From contig NZ_CP060789.1 in NCBI RefSeq assembly GCF_014489575.1, forward strand, positions 3,348,001-3,412,000: a stretch of 64,000 bases of DNA. The letters run 5' to 3'. The first letter of the stretch is position 1; the number at the start of each line of letters is the position of its first letter. Positions 7,445-17,175 of this stretch are shown piece after piece. The notes below the pieces were generated by a model. The model made no database searches. It saw only the letters and a program-made list of their open reading frames with translations, and was not told where the DNA came from. Origin of the DNA: Tessaracoccus defluvii (GTDB taxonomy: Bacteria; Actinomycetota; Actinomycetes; Propionibacteriales; Propionibacteriaceae). The position numbers and the translations under genes were made by a program.

Positions 7445-8497
7445 ATGCCAGAAGTTGCCGCCTACGCCATCGATTCGCCGACCGGCCGCTACGCCAGGAC
7501 GACGATCACTCGGCGCGAGCCGGGACCGACGGAGGTGTTCTTCGACATCGCCTATGCAGGCATCTGCCACTCGGACATCCACACCGCTCGCGGCGAGTGG
7601 GGCCCGGTCAACTACCCGCTCGTCCCCGGACACGAGATCGCGGGCGTCGTCGCCAAGATCGGCTCCGAGGTGACGAAGTTCAAGGTCGGCGACCGCGTCG
7701 GCGTCGGCTGCTTCGTCGACTCCTGCGGCGAATGCGACATGTGCCGCCAGGGTGAGGAGCAGTTCTGCACCAGCCGCCCCGGCACCGTCTGGACCTACGC
7801 CAGCACCGGCCGCGACGGCCTCCCCACCGCGGGTGGCTACTCGCAGGGCATCACCGTCGAGCAGGACTACCTCATGCGGGTGCCGGACTCGATGCCTCTC
7901 GAGGAGGCCGCGCCGCTCATGTGCGCCGGCATCACCACCTACAACCCGCTCAAGCGCTGGGGCGCAGGCCCGGGCAAGCGCGTCGGCATCGTCGGCATGG
8001 GCGGCCTCGGCCACATGGGTGTCCAGTTCGCCGCGGCCATGGGCGCCGAGACGATCGTGCTGGGCCGGACGCTGTCGAAGCGCGAGGACGGCCTGCGCCT
8101 GGGCGCCACGGACTACGTCTCGACGCAGGACGCCGCCGCCATGAAGAGCCTGCGCGGCAGCTTCGACCTGATCCTGTCGACCATCTCGGACGGCATCGAG
8201 CTCGACTCCGTGATCAAGCTCCTTAAGGCGCACGGGGTGCTGGTCAACGTCGGCCTCCCCGAGCACCCGTCGACGTTCAAGCTGGGCGAGCTGACGGGCC
8301 AGGCCCGCGTGCTGGCCGGGTCGAACATCGGCGGCATCGGCGAGACCCAGGAGATGCTCGACTTCTGTGCCGAGAAGGGGATCTCGCCGATCATCGAGAT
8401 CATCCCGGCGCCGCAGATCAACGAGGCCTACGACAACGTCGTGGCGTCGAAGGTGCGCTACCGCTACGTGATCGACGCGTCGACAATCTCAGAGTGA
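7445..8497 (+). CDS. Zinc-dependent NAD(P) alcohol dehydrogenase, cinnamyl-ADH type
   Basis: 350-residue medium-chain dehydrogenase. The catalytic zinc site is [15 protein letters not shown] plus PGHEIAGVV; the structural zinc loop is [25 protein letters not shown] with four cysteines; the nucleotide fold shows [16 protein letters not shown]. This pattern is that of the YahK/CAD-type NADPH aldehyde reductases, which reduce a broad range of aldehydes. AGGAGA lies five bases before the ATG; a TAGGAT at 7389-7394 may be its -10 element. It probably forms its own unit, since a promoter-like TAGAGT lies before the next gene. Confidence 0.88.
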   Translation: MPEVAAYAIDSPTGRYARTTITRREPGPTEVFFDIAYAGICHSDIHTARGEWGPVNYPLVPGHEIAGVVAKIGSEVTKFKVGDRVGVGCFVDSCGECDMCRQGEEQFCTSRPGTVWTYASTGRDGLPTAGGYSQGITVEQDYLMRVPDSMPLEEAAPLMCAGITTYNPLKRWGAGPGKRVGIVGMGGLGHMGVQFAAAMGAETIVLGRTLSKREDGLRLGATDYVSTQDAAAMKSLRGSFDLILSTISDGIELDSVIKLLKAHGVLVNVGLPEHPSTFKLGELTGQARVLAGSNIGGIGETQEMLDFCAEKGISPIIEIIPAPQINEAYDNVVASKVRYRYVIDASTISE

Positions 8498-8514
8498 CTG
8501 TCCGCGGGGGTCGC

Positions 8515-8520
8515 TAGAGT
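8515..8520 (+). promoter_or_regulatory. -10 element before MFS gene
   Basis: TAGAGT, 19 bases before the GTG start at 8540, with GGAGG in between at 8531-8535. This implies a short leader and supports the downstream GTG over the GTG at 8519. Confidence 0.4.
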
Positions 8521-8539
8521 GGCCCCCGACGGAGGCAAC

Positions 8540-9859
8540 GTGCGCGACAACCGGAACTCGATGGCGTGGATCGTCTGGGGCGTCGGCGTCTTCGCGTACA
8601 GCGTCACGGTGATGCAGCGCACCGCGCTCGGCGTCGCCGGGCTCGAGGCCGCCGACCATTTCCGCACCACGCCCGGCGTCGTCTCGACCCTGGTCGTCGT
8701 GCAGCTCTTCAGCTACGCGTTCGCCCAGGTGCCCATCGGTGTCCTCCTCGACCGCTACGGTTCCCGCATCATGCTGACGGCGGGGTCGCTCGTCGTGGCG
8801 GCCTCGCAGGTCCTCCTCGGCGTCGCTGACGACCTGCCGCTCGCCTACCTTGCGCGCATCCTGCTCGGGATCGGCGATGCCTGCATGTTCTCGTCGGTGC
8901 TGCGACTGCTGCCGCGCTGGTTCGCCCCGGCCCGGGTGCCCGTGCTGCAGCAGGTCACGGGCGTCTTCGCCGCGATGGGGCAGATCGCATCGGTCGTGCT
9001 GGTCCTTCCGCTCATCAACGGGCTCGGCTGGCAGCCGGGGCTGCTGATCGCCGCCAGCCTCAGCGTCATCGGGGCCGCCGCCGCGGCGGCCTGGGTGCGC
9101 AACGCCCCGTACGGCGAGGAGGTCAACGTCGTCGACGAGCCCTTCAGCAAGATCCCGCGGGCCGTCGCCAGCGTCACCCGGCATCCCGCGACGCAGCTGG
9201 GGTTCTGGGTGCACTTCACGTCAGGCTTCTCCACCAACGCGTTCCTGTTCATGTGGGGAATGCCGTACCTCATCGTGGGCCAGGGGATGACGCAGCTCGA
9301 GGCGTCGGCGTACTTCACGCTGTTGTCCGTCGCGATGGCGGGATCCGGTCCGATCCTCGGCGCGCTGACGGCGCGGCACCCGTTGAGACGCAGCAACCTG
9401 GCCCTGATCATGATCGGGGCGCTCATCGCGGCGTGGGCGATGGTGCTCGCCTGGCCCGGACGCGCGCCCACCATCGCCCTGGTGGCCCTCGTCCTGCTCA
9501 TCGCCGTCAACGGCCCCACCACCGGCATCGGCTTCGACTTCACCCGCACGAACCTGCCCCACGCCCGCCTCGGCGCGGCCAACGGGGTGGTCAACATGGG
9601 TGGCTTCATCGGCGGCACGACGCTGGTCCTGTTGATGGGTTTCTTCCTCGATCAGATCGCCGGCGGCCAGGCCTATACCGCCGACCATCTGCGGCTGGCG
9701 TGGCTCCTGCAGATTCCGTTCTTCGTCGTCGGGATCGCCGGTCTGCTGCTGAGCCGTCGGAGCCTGCGCCGGCGAATGGCGGCGGAGGGGATCATCGTGC
9801 CCAGCTGGCGCGAGGTGGTCGAGAGGATCCGTAGCAAGAGAGCAGGCGGAGACGCGTGA
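8540..9859 (+). CDS. MFS transporter
   Basis: 439-residue major facilitator with 12 predicted membrane helices and a central basic loop near residues 195-215. The MFS signature after helix 2 is present as LLDRYGSRIMLTAG (G-x-x-x-D-R-x-G-x-R type). The start is chosen as GTG at 8540 because GGAGG is four bases upstream; a GTG at 8519 would overlap the -10 element. The substrate is not recognisable; the family resembles sugar-phosphate/nitrate-type MFS proteins. Neighbours are two dehydrogenases, which does not define a substrate. Confidence 0.8.
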   Translation: MRDNRNSMAWIVWGVGVFAYSVTVMQRTALGVAGLEAADHFRTTPGVVSTLVVVQLFSYAFAQVPIGVLLDRYGSRIMLTAGSLVVAASQVLLGVADDLPLAYLARILLGIGDACMFSSVLRLLPRWFAPARVPVLQQVTGVFAAMGQIASVVLVLPLINGLGWQPGLLIAASLSVIGAAAAAAWVRNAPYGEEVNVVDEPFSKIPRAVASVTRHPATQLGFWVHFTSGFSTNAFLFMWGMPYLIVGQGMTQLEASAYFTLLSVAMAGSGPILGALTARHPLRRSNLALIMIGALIAAWAMVLAWPGRAPTIALVALVLLIAVNGPTTGIGFDFTRTNLPHARLGAANGVVNMGGFIGGTTLVLLMGFFLDQIAGGQAYTADHLRLAWLLQIPFFVVGIAGLLLSRRSLRRRMAAEGIIVPSWREVVERIRSKRAGGDA

Positions 9860-9940
9860 CGTCAAGGCCGGCCCGGGGACCGTCCACCGTGGCCGAGAGT
9901 CTCTTGCGGTCACACGAGCGCCAATGGTGGACTGCAGGCC

Positions 9941-11047
9941 ATGCAGCAAGTCAAAGCCGTCGTCGCCCTCGCCAAGGGTGAGCCGGTCACCCTCCAGACC
10001 ATCAACATCCCCGACCCCGGGCCCGGAGAGGCCGTCGTCAAGGTGCAGGCCTGCGGCGTGTGTCACACCGATGTGCACTACCGCGACGGGGGAATCAACG
10101 ACGACTTCCCGTTCCTGCTCGGACATGAGGCCGCCGGCATCGTCGAGGCGGTGGGGCTGGGCGTCACCGAGATCGAGCCCGGCGACTTCGTGGTGCTCAA
10201 CTGGCGGGCCGTGTGCGGCAACTGTCGCGCCTGTGGCCGGGGCGAGCCGCAGTACTGCTTCAACACGCACAACGCGACCCAGAAGATGACGTTGGCCGAC
10301 GGCGAACTGGCCGGGACCGAACTCACCCCGGCGCTCGGCATCGGCGCCTTCGCCGAGAAGACCCTCGTCGCGGCCGGCCAGTGCACGAAGGTCGATCCGC
10401 GGGCGAGGCCCGCGGCCGTCGGACTGCTCGGCTGCGGCGTCATGGCTGGCCTCGGCGCGGCGATCAACACCGGCAACGTGGGCCGCGGCAAGACCGTCGC
10501 CGTCATCGGCTGCGGCGGCGTAGGCATGGCGGCCATCGCCGGCTCCGTGCTGGCCGGCGCCAGCAAGGTGATCGCCGTCGACATCGACGACCGCAAGCTG
10601 GAACGCGCCCGCACGTTCGGCGCCACCCACACCGTCAACTCCCGGCAGGCCGACCCCGTCGCCGCCATCAAGGAGATCTGCGGCGCCAACGGGGCGGACG
10701 GCGCCGACGTCGTCATCGAGGCCGTCGGCCGACCCGAGACCTACGAGCAGGCGTTCTACGCCCGCGACCTGGCCGGCACCGTCGTCCTCGTCGGCGTGCC
10801 GACCCCCGAGATGAAGGTGCCCGACCTGCCGCTGATCGACGTGTTCGGCCGCGGCGGCTCCCTCAAATCGTCCTGGTACGGCGACTGCCTGCCCAGCCGC
10901 GACTTCCCGATGCTCACCGACCTGTACCTGCAGGGACGCCTCGACCTCGACGCGTTCGTCAGCGAGGAGATCGGCATCGGCGACGTCGAGGCCGCCTTCA
11001 CCAAGATTCACGACGGCGACGTGCTGCGATCGGTCGTGATCCTGTGA
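9941..11047 (+). CDS. mscR: S-(hydroxymethyl)mycothiol dehydrogenase
   Basis: 368-residue class III alcohol dehydrogenase using mycothiol in place of glutathione; it oxidises the formaldehyde-mycothiol adduct and also acts as S-nitrosomycothiol reductase. Catalytic zinc cysteine in [16 protein letters not shown] (residue 41), GHEAAG, the structural zinc loop [15 protein letters not shown], the family-specific [11 protein letters not shown] segment and the Rossmann GCGGVGMAA are all present. Its stop overlaps the start of an MBL-fold hydrolase by 4 bp, the same neighbour found beside mycobacterial mscR. Presence of mycothiol chemistry supports an actinobacterial host. Confidence 0.92.
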   Translation: MQQVKAVVALAKGEPVTLQTINIPDPGPGEAVVKVQACGVCHTDVHYRDGGINDDFPFLLGHEAAGIVEAVGLGVTEIEPGDFVVLNWRAVCGNCRACGRGEPQYCFNTHNATQKMTLADGELAGTELTPALGIGAFAEKTLVAAGQCTKVDPRARPAAVGLLGCGVMAGLGAAINTGNVGRGKTVAVIGCGGVGMAAIAGSVLAGASKVIAVDIDDRKLERARTFGATHTVNSRQADPVAAIKEICGANGADGADVVIEAVGRPETYEQAFYARDLAGTVVLVGVPTPEMKVPDLPLIDVFGRGGSLKSSWYGDCLPSRDFPMLTDLYLQGRLDLDAFVSEEIGIGDVEAAFTKIHDGDVLRSVVIL

Positions 11048-11658
11048 CCGGCGCGCGCATCGACCACGCCGTCTCGTCCGGCACCTTCTCCCTCGACGGG
11101 CAGACCTTCGACGTCGACAACAACATCTGGGTGATCGGCGACGACAGCGAGTGCATCGTGATCGACGCGCCCCATTCGGTCGACGACATCATGGCCGTGG
11201 TGGGCGACCGCGCCGTCCGCGCCATCGTGTGTACCCATGCCCACGACGACCACGTGCGCGTGGCCCCTGACCTGCGGGAACGGGTCGGCGCGCCGATCCT
11301 GCTGCACCCTGACGACAGGCCCGTGTGGGAGCTCACCCACCCCGGCACTGCCTGGGACGCCGACCTCGCCGACGGCCAGGTCCTCGAGGTCGCCGGCACA
11401 CGCATTCAGGTCCTGCACACGCCCGGCCACGCGCCCGGTGCCGTCTGCCTGTACGTTCCCGAACTCGGCGCCGTGTTCACCGGCGACACGCTGTTCAACG
11501 GGGGCCCGGGTGCCACCGGCCGCTCGTTCTCGGACCGCCCCACGATCGAGGCATCCATCCGCGCCCGGCTCTTCGCGCTGCCCGACGACACGGTGGTGCA
11601 CACCGGCCACGGCGACGACACCACCATCGGTGCGGAGGCGGAGGCCCTCGGACGATGA
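11044..11658 (+). CDS. MBL-fold hydrolase, probable partner of mscR
   Basis: 204-residue metallo-beta-lactamase fold hydrolase. The metal motif THAHDDH is at residues 64-70, followed by the third histidine in LHTPGHAPG and the bridging Asp in [11 protein letters not shown]. The GTG start overlaps the mscR stop (GTGA) and its own stop overlaps the next start (ATGA), so the three genes are translationally coupled. By analogy with glyoxalase II-type enzymes and the conserved mscR pairing, it may hydrolyse the S-formylmycothiol product; this is inference. Confidence 0.88.
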   Translation: MTGARIDHAVSSGTFSLDGQTFDVDNNIWVIGDDSECIVIDAPHSVDDIMAVVGDRAVRAIVCTHAHDDHVRVAPDLRERVGAPILLHPDDRPVWELTHPGTAWDADLADGQVLEVAGTRIQVLHTPGHAPGAVCLYVPELGAVFTGDTLFNGGPGATGRSFSDRPTIEASIRARLFALPDDTVVHTGHGDDTTIGAEAEALGR

Positions 11659-12545
11659 GCGGCCCTCCCTTCGCCCCCGCGTGTCTCATCTCCGGCGAGC
11701 CAGCGCGTGGGGCGTGGGATTTCGGGGCGGGCATCGTCCCGCTCAACCACGGTTCCTACGGGGCCGTCCCGCGGGCGGTGACGGAGCTCCAGGGCCGGAT
11801 GCAGGCCCGCGCCGACAGATCCGCCATCGGCTGGTTTCCCCACACCCCTGCGTGGGTGGCCCAGGCACGGGCGGGTCTCGCAGGATTCGTGGGCGCGGCC
11901 GCCGACGAGGCGGTGGTCGCCGCATTCACACGGGCCATCGGGCCGCGGACGAAGCTCGTCGTCGTCGACCAGATCACCTCGCCGACGGCCCGCATCCTCC
12001 CCACTGCCCGGATCGCTGACGTCGCCCATGCGGCCGGTGCCAGGGTGTTGGTCGACGGCGCCCACGCGCCGGGCCTGATCGGGGACGCGGCCCGCGTCGC
12101 CGGCGGCGACTGGTGGTTCGGGAACCTGCACAAGTGGCCGTCGGCCCCGCGCGGGAGCGCGCTGCTGGTCACGTCTGCCGCGGACCGCGACGAGCTGTGG
12201 CCGCTCATCGATTCCTGGCATGCCCGGCTCAGCTACCCGGAGCGGTTCGACATGCAGGGCACCCTCGACGTCACGCCGTACCTGGCCTCACCCATGGCCA
12301 TCGGCTGGCTGGAGGAGAACTACGGCTGGGCGCGGGCGAGGGCCACGATGACGGCGAACGCGGACGCGGCGGCCGACGCCGTGGCGGAGGCGGTGGCGCC
12401 GTACCTCGACGGCGTCGGCTTCGTGCGCCTGTCGGTGCACCTGTACACGACGGCCGCCGACATCGACGCCTTCAACGACCGCGCCGTCCCGCTGCTGGTG
12501 GAGTGGTCGCGCGAACCCGGCGCCGGGCGCCCGGCGCCGAGCTGA
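11655..12545 (+). CDS. Class V aminotransferase-like protein, internally shortened
   Basis: 296 residues, against about 370-390 for related isopenicillin N epimerase/EgtE-type PLP enzymes. The N-terminus (NHGSYGAVPRAV), the PLP-phosphate Asp region (LVDGAHAPGL) and the Schiff-base lysine (FGNLHKWPSAPRGSALL) remain. Two pieces seem missing in frame: the segment after ADEAVVAAFTRAI, which in relatives contains the cofactor-stacking region, and about 60 residues before the C-terminal FVRLSVHLYTTAADID. The frame stays open with normal codon bias, so this is not a simple frameshift. It overlaps the MBL gene by 4 bp. It may be inactive or have a changed role. Confidence 0.7.
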   Translation: MSGPPFAPACLISGEPARGAWDFGAGIVPLNHGSYGAVPRAVTELQGRMQARADRSAIGWFPHTPAWVAQARAGLAGFVGAAADEAVVAAFTRAIGPRTKLVVVDQITSPTARILPTARIADVAHAAGARVLVDGAHAPGLIGDAARVAGGDWWFGNLHKWPSAPRGSALLVTSAADRDELWPLIDSWHARLSYPERFDMQGTLDVTPYLASPMAIGWLEENYGWARARATMTANADAAADAVAEAVAPYLDGVGFVRLSVHLYTTAADIDAFNDRAVPLLVEWSREPGAGRPAPS

Positions 12546-12550
12546 AGGAT

Positions 12551-13531
12551 CTAGAAGAGCCCGTCCACGGCCGGAGGCGGCGCGTAGGCCGGGTCGACGC
12601 CGTCGAACAGTGAGCTGACGGAGCGGCCCTTGTGGATCCGGCCGATCGCCTCTGCGAACAACCCGGCGACGCTCAGTTCGGTGTGGCGTGGGAAGTCGTC
12701 GGGCGCCGGCACCGTGTTGGTGGAGACGACCTCCTTGATCGACGGGTGGGACGAGAGCTTCTCGACCGCCTTCCCGGTGAACAGCCCGTGCGTGCAGGCG
12801 ACGGAGACCTCGCGGCAGCCGAAATCGCCGAGCCGTTTCACGATCTCGATGATGGAGCCGCCGGTGGCGATCTCGTCATCGAGGACGATGGCCCGCTTGC
12901 CGGACACGTCGCCGACGATCTGATCGATGACGACACGGTCGTCCGCAAGACGGTGTTTCGATCCGGCGGCGACCGGCAGGTTCAGGAGCCGGGCGAGCAG
13001 TGTCGCCTGCTTGGCGTTACCGAGGTCGGGGGAGACGACGACGCAGTCGGTCAGGTCGCGGCCCCGGTAGTGGTCGGCGATGACGCCGAGTGCGGTCAGA
13101 TGGTCGACGGGGGCGCGGAAGAAGCCGTGCACCTGCGGCGCGTGCAGCGCCATCGTCAGGACCCGGTCGACGCCCGCCGTGACCAGCAGTTCGGCGACCA
13201 GCTTGCCGCCGATCGAGATGCGCGACGCGTCCTTCTTGTCGGAGCGGGCGTACGCATAGTGCGGGATGACGGCGGTGATGGAGGCCGCGGAGGCACCGCG
13301 GGCGGCGTCGGCCATGAGCAGCAGTTCCATCAGGTGATCCTGCGTCGGCGGAACGAGCGGCTGGATCAGATACACATCGCGCTGCCGGCAGTTGGCCAGC
13401 AACTGCGCCTGCAGGCAGTCATTGCTGAAGCGGGAGATCTTCACGGGGGAGCGGGAGATCCCCAGGTTCGAACAGATCTCGTCGGCGAGGACGGGGTGGG
13501 CCGAACCTGAGAATACGACGATGCCCTTCAC
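12551..13531 (-). CDS. prs: Ribose-phosphate pyrophosphokinase
   Basis: 326-residue PRPP synthetase making PRPP from ribose 5-phosphate and ATP for nucleotide, His and Trp synthesis. Seen are VVFSGSAHPVLADEIC near the N-terminus, HYAYARSDKKDASRISIGGK (flexible loop with the catalytic Lys), the DLGNAKQATLLARLL pyrophosphate region and the PRPP loop IVLDDEIATGGSI. The sequence departs from the common form (DDEIATGGS against DDMIDTGGT), so it may be a second, divergent isozyme. The GTG at 13531 has GGAAGGA about seven bases upstream and gives the natural N-terminus; the frame is open further back to 13651. A -10-like TAGGCT is at 13572-13567. Confidence 0.88.
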   Translation of the reverse strand: MKGIVVFSGSAHPVLADEICSNLGISRSPVKISRFSNDCLQAQLLANCRQRDVYLIQPLVPPTQDHLMELLLMADAARGASAASITAVIPHYAYARSDKKDASRISIGGKLVAELLVTAGVDRVLTMALHAPQVHGFFRAPVDHLTALGVIADHYRGRDLTDCVVVSPDLGNAKQATLLARLLNLPVAAGSKHRLADDRVVIDQIVGDVSGKRAIVLDDEIATGGSIIEIVKRLGDFGCREVSVACTHGLFTGKAVEKLSSHPSIKEVVSTNTVPAPDDFPRHTELSVAGLFAEAIGRIHKGRSVSSLFDGVDPAYAPPPAVDGLF

Positions 13532-13636
13532 GAAGGTCCTTCCTGGGCGGCACGCGGGATGGCCACAGCCTAGCCGCCCCGCTGCGCCGGGGTCCGAACG
13601 GTGCCGGAGTGCGGGTGTGAAGGCTCCGGAATCCTG

Positions 13637-13709
13637 CATACTTGAGCCCATGTCTCAACCTTCTACGGAGGGCCGAAAACGCAGCGGTGACTTAGGAGCC
13701 GCCGCGTGA
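13637..13709 (+). promoter_or_regulatory. Leaderless promoter and 19-codon upstream frame
   Basis: CATACT (13637-13642) is followed after exactly seven bases by ATG at 13650, which opens a 19-codon frame (MSQPSTEGRKRSGDLGAAA) ending TGA at 13707-13709. That stop overlaps the GTG of the CNNM gene. It is either a leader peptide coupled to the gene below or the true N-terminus separated by a one-base deletion. Confidence 0.4.
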
Positions 13710-15052
13710 GCCCCCTGATATCCCTGCTCGTCGGCGTCGTCGTTGTGCTCGTCATCACCGCCGCCACCGCCTATTTCGTGGCGCAGGAGTTCGCCTACGT
13801 CGCCGTCGACAGGTCGCAGCTCAGCAGCCGCGCCGCCGCGGGTGACCCGAAGGCGACCCGCACCCTCGACATCACCCGCCGCACCTCGTTCATGCTCTCC
13901 GGGGCCCAGCTGGGCATCACCATCACCGGTCTGCTGGTCGGCTACGCCGCCGAACCGATGATCGGCGCGGCGATCGGCGACCTCGTCTCCGGCGGCGCCC
14001 GCACCGCGCTGGCCATGGGCGTCGGCAGCGTCGTCGCCCTGCTGTTTTCGACCCTGGTGCAGATGTTGCTGGGTGAGCTCTTCCCCAAGAACTACGCCAT
14101 CTCCAGGTCGGCCGCGGTCGCCGATGCGCTGTCGCCGTCCACGAAGCTGTACCTGACGGTGTTCGGCCCCGTGATCTGGGTATTCGACAAGGCGGCGGAG
14201 CTCCTGCTGCGCGTCCTGCGGATCGAGCCGGTCCACGACGTCGAGTCCGCCGTCAGCGCCACCGACCTCGAACGTGTCGTGGCCGACTCGCGGGCCAGCG
14301 GCACCCTGCCCGAGGATCTCGGATTCATCATCGACCGCATCATCGACTTTCCCCGCCGCGACGTCGAGCACGCCATGGTTCCCCGGGTGCGGGTGGGGAT
14401 CGTGCGGGAGACCGACACCATCGCCCAGGTCCGCCACCTGATGGCCACCGGCCACACGCGTTATCCGATCCTCGACCGGCACGACAACGTCGCCGGCATC
14501 GCGCAGCTCGTCGACGTCCTGGACAGCGAACCGGGCTCCACGGCGAGGATCACCACCATCGCGCGCGAGCCTCTCTTCCTGCCCACGTTCATGCCGCTGC
14601 CCGACGCCCACGACCAGCTGGTCGAGCATCGTCAGGAGCTGGCCTGCGTACTCGACGAGTTCGGCTCTTTCGTCGGCATCGTCACCGTCGAGGACCTGGT
14701 CGAGGAGATCGTCGGTGATCTGGTCGACGAGCACGACGTCGACCTCGATGCCAGCGACGACGTGCTCGTCATGGGCGGAGACACTCCGGTCGACGAGGTG
14801 GAGCGCCGCATCGGGCACAAGCTGCCTGCGGGAGACTTCGAGACCCTCTCGGGGCTCATCCTCCACGAGCTGGGGGACCTGCCGATCGTCGGGCAGGTCA
14901 TCGAACTGCGCCTCGAACCCACGATCAGTGAACGTACCCTGCACGAGGATGCGCCGACGCGGGTCGTCGCGTTCGAGGTGCTGGCCCTCGAGCGGCACGT
15001 CCCGTCCCGGGTCCGCATCGCGCTGACCGCGGAGGAGGGGGAACAGGAATGA
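13706..15052 (+). CDS. CNNM/CorC-type membrane transporter (hemolysin family), first copy
   Basis: 448 residues. The DUF21/CNNM membrane domain is at about 1-195 (three or four helices, with FVAQEFAYVAVDRSQL and the LLGELFPKNYAI segment), a CBS pair at about 205-330 (VPRVRVGIV, TRYPILDRHDN, VLDEFGSFVGIVTVEDLVEEIVGDLVDEHD) and a CorC/HlyC C-terminal domain at about 350-435. Relatives handle Mg2+ or other divalent cations. The GTG has AGGAG seven bases upstream, but a leaderless ATG at 13650 lies one frame off (see upstream entry). It overlaps its paralogue downstream by 4 bp. Confidence 0.85.
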   Translation: MSPLISLLVGVVVVLVITAATAYFVAQEFAYVAVDRSQLSSRAAAGDPKATRTLDITRRTSFMLSGAQLGITITGLLVGYAAEPMIGAAIGDLVSGGARTALAMGVGSVVALLFSTLVQMLLGELFPKNYAISRSAAVADALSPSTKLYLTVFGPVIWVFDKAAELLLRVLRIEPVHDVESAVSATDLERVVADSRASGTLPEDLGFIIDRIIDFPRRDVEHAMVPRVRVGIVRETDTIAQVRHLMATGHTRYPILDRHDNVAGIAQLVDVLDSEPGSTARITTIAREPLFLPTFMPLPDAHDQLVEHRQELACVLDEFGSFVGIVTVEDLVEEIVGDLVDEHDVDLDASDDVLVMGGDTPVDEVERRIGHKLPAGDFETLSGLILHELGDLPIVGQVIELRLEPTISERTLHEDAPTRVVAFEVLALERHVPSRVRIALTAEEGEQE

Positions 15053-16074
15053 TCCTCGAAGCCTCCGTCACCGGCTGGCCGGTGGTGCTCTGGACCGTCG
15101 TCCTCATCACGCTCAGCGCCTTCTTCGTGGCCGCCGAGTTCGCGCTGATGGCAGCTAAGCCGCACCGGCTCGAGTCCCGCACCGACACCATTGCAGGCAG
15201 GGCGGCGCTCAAGAACTCGGCCGAGCTGACCATCGTCCTGGCCGGATCGCAGCTCGGCATCACCGTCTGCACGCTGCTGCTCGGCATGATCACGAAGCCG
15301 GCGGTCCACGACGCGCTCATGCCGCTGTTCGAGATCGGCCTGCCCCTCGCGGTCGCCGACGGCGCGTCGTTCGTGGTGGCGCTCATCATCGTCACCTTCC
15401 TGCACCTGGTGATCGGCGAGATGGCGCCCAAGTCGTGGGCCATCGCACACCCCGAGGACTCGTCCGTGCTGCTCGCCGTCCCGCTACGGGCCTACATGTG
15501 GCTGACGCGCCCCGTCCTCAAGGCGATGAACGCCGCAGCCAACTGGCTGGTCCGCCGCGCGGGTGCCGAGCCCGTCGACGAGCTCGACCACGGCCAGGAC
15601 GCCGCCGGGCTCCGGCACCTGGTGGAGCACTCGGCCAACGTCGGCGCCCTCGAGGCCGCCTACCGCGGCTCGCTTACGTCCGTGTTGCGGCTCCGGGAGA
15701 TCACTGTCGGCGAGGTGGTGGCCAGGGGCCAGAGACTGTCCGCGGTGGGCGTCGACGCCACGCTGGCCGACGTGCAGGACGTGACGCGGACCCAGCGGCA
15801 CCTGCGGGTCCTCGTTCGTGACGGGGAACGGACCGTCGGGGTGGTGCATGTCCGCGACACGCTGCTGGCCGACGACCTCAGCCGGCCCGCCCTGGACCTG
15901 GCCCGGGAGCCGGTGCTGCTGCCCAGCGACACCCCGGTCGCGGCCGCCGTCTCGGCGATCCGGCAGGCGCGCACGCAGCTGGCGATCGTCGTGGACGGGG
16001 ACCGTGAGCTCGGGGTGCTGACGTTCGAGGACGTGCTGCCCGAGCTGATGCCCGACGCGATGCTGGAGGCGTAG
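15049..16074 (+). CDS. CNNM/CorC-type membrane transporter, second copy
   Basis: 341-residue paralogue of the preceding protein. The DUF21 domain is at about 1-190 (FFVAAEFALMAAKPHRLESR; GEMAPKSWAIAHPE) and a CBS pair at about 200-335, ending EDVLPELMPDAMLEA. The CorC/HlyC C-terminal domain present in the first copy is absent. Tandem long-plus-short pairs of this family are common in actinobacteria and may form a heteromer. ATGA overlap couples it to the first gene. Confidence 0.85.
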   Translation: MILEASVTGWPVVLWTVVLITLSAFFVAAEFALMAAKPHRLESRTDTIAGRAALKNSAELTIVLAGSQLGITVCTLLLGMITKPAVHDALMPLFEIGLPLAVADGASFVVALIIVTFLHLVIGEMAPKSWAIAHPEDSSVLLAVPLRAYMWLTRPVLKAMNAAANWLVRRAGAEPVDELDHGQDAAGLRHLVEHSANVGALEAAYRGSLTSVLRLREITVGEVVARGQRLSAVGVDATLADVQDVTRTQRHLRVLVRDGERTVGVVHVRDTLLADDLSRPALDLAREPVLLPSDTPVAAAVSAIRQARTQLAIVVDGDRELGVLTFEDVLPELMPDAMLEA

Positions 16075-16092
16075 GCGTGAGCGCCGCGGCCG

Positions 16093-17004
16093 TCAGTCGA
16101 CGGCTGCGGCCCGCGTCCGCCCCAGCAGCCAGGCGATCGCCCACATGAGGAGCACCGCCGCGGCGGAGTAGCTGACGGCGATCGTCGCGTCGATGCCGTT
16201 GGTCTGCGTCGGGGCCAGCCCTCCGACCGTGATGACCAGACCGAGCCCCAGCTCGACGACCAGTGCCACCGTCACCAGGACGGCGGGCGCCCGGAGCCCG
16301 GGCCGTCGCGCGGACGTCGCCAGCATCGCGACGATCACCACGATGGCCGCCACCGCCATCACGATGCGCAGCACCTGCAGGGCGGGGAAGCGGTCGATGT
16401 CGTGCAGTTCCCACAGCGGCCAGCTGAGGCAGCGGGTGAACGAACCGGTGCCGTCGGTGGTGGTGCCGGCGACGATGCTGCCGAGGAGGTGCATCGCGAA
16501 GAGCAGGACCAGGGTGACGCGCGCCAGCACCCGCGGCGTCGGCGCGTCCCCGGCCGGATGGGTCCGGCGCAAGGCCGCGTCGGTGACGGCGATCAGGGCC
16601 ATCGCGACCAGCGCGAAGGCCAGGTCGAGCAGTCCGAGGGCGAGCGGCAGGGTGAACAGGATGATCATCATCCCGAACACGGCCGACCCGATGCCGCAGG
16701 CCAGCGCGACCCACGGATAGACCCGCAGGCGCGCGTCCGCCGAGCGCCGGCCCAGCCAGCCCGAGACACCCAGCAGCACGAGGCCCGCGAAGCTGATGAA
16801 GCGGTGCACGAACTCGATGATCGGGTTCTCCAGCCAGCCGGGCCGCAGGTCGGGCCCCACCTGATCGGCGTAGCAGACGGGCCAGGCCGGGCAGGCAGAG
16901 CTGGAGTCCGTCGCGCAGACGACGCCGCCGAGCAGCACGGTGATGAAGATCGCGATGTTCGCCCACCGGGTGACGCGGCGGTGGACGACCGGGGAGTGGG
17001 GCAT
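16093..17004 (-). CDS. COX15/CtaA family (heme A synthase-like) membrane protein
   Basis: 303-residue protein with eight predicted membrane helices. The CtaA hallmark is near the N-terminus: a Cys-Pro-x-Trp-Pro-x-Cys pair (SACPAWPVCYADQ), followed by EFVHRFISFAG with the heme-ligand His. A second-half MHLLG and the GLAPTQTNGID loop fit the duplicated CtaA fold. CtaA converts heme O to heme A for cytochrome oxidase. GGAGG lies eight bases before the ATG. No ctaB or oxidase genes are in the window, so its place in the pathway cannot be confirmed from context. Confidence 0.78.
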   Translation of the reverse strand: MPHSPVVHRRVTRWANIAIFITVLLGGVVCATDSSSACPAWPVCYADQVGPDLRPGWLENPIIEFVHRFISFAGLVLLGVSGWLGRRSADARLRVYPWVALACGIGSAVFGMMIILFTLPLALGLLDLAFALVAMALIAVTDAALRRTHPAGDAPTPRVLARVTLVLLFAMHLLGSIVAGTTTDGTGSFTRCLSWPLWELHDIDRFPALQVLRIVMAVAAIVVIVAMLATSARRPGLRAPAVLVTVALVVELGLGLVITVGGLAPTQTNGIDATIAVSYSAAAVLLMWAIAWLLGRTRAAAVD

Positions 17005-17175
17005 GGTGTGGACCTCCGGGAGACGACGCCGTCATCCAAGCAGGGTCGCGGTGACGCCCGACCCCCGGGGGTGCGGTTAGGTGCCGAGGATCAGACCGGC
17101 GACCACCCCGGGCATCTCCCCGGAATCGCCCCGTCCGTTCCCGGGCATCGCGCAGCACCTGAGAAGATGGGGGCC

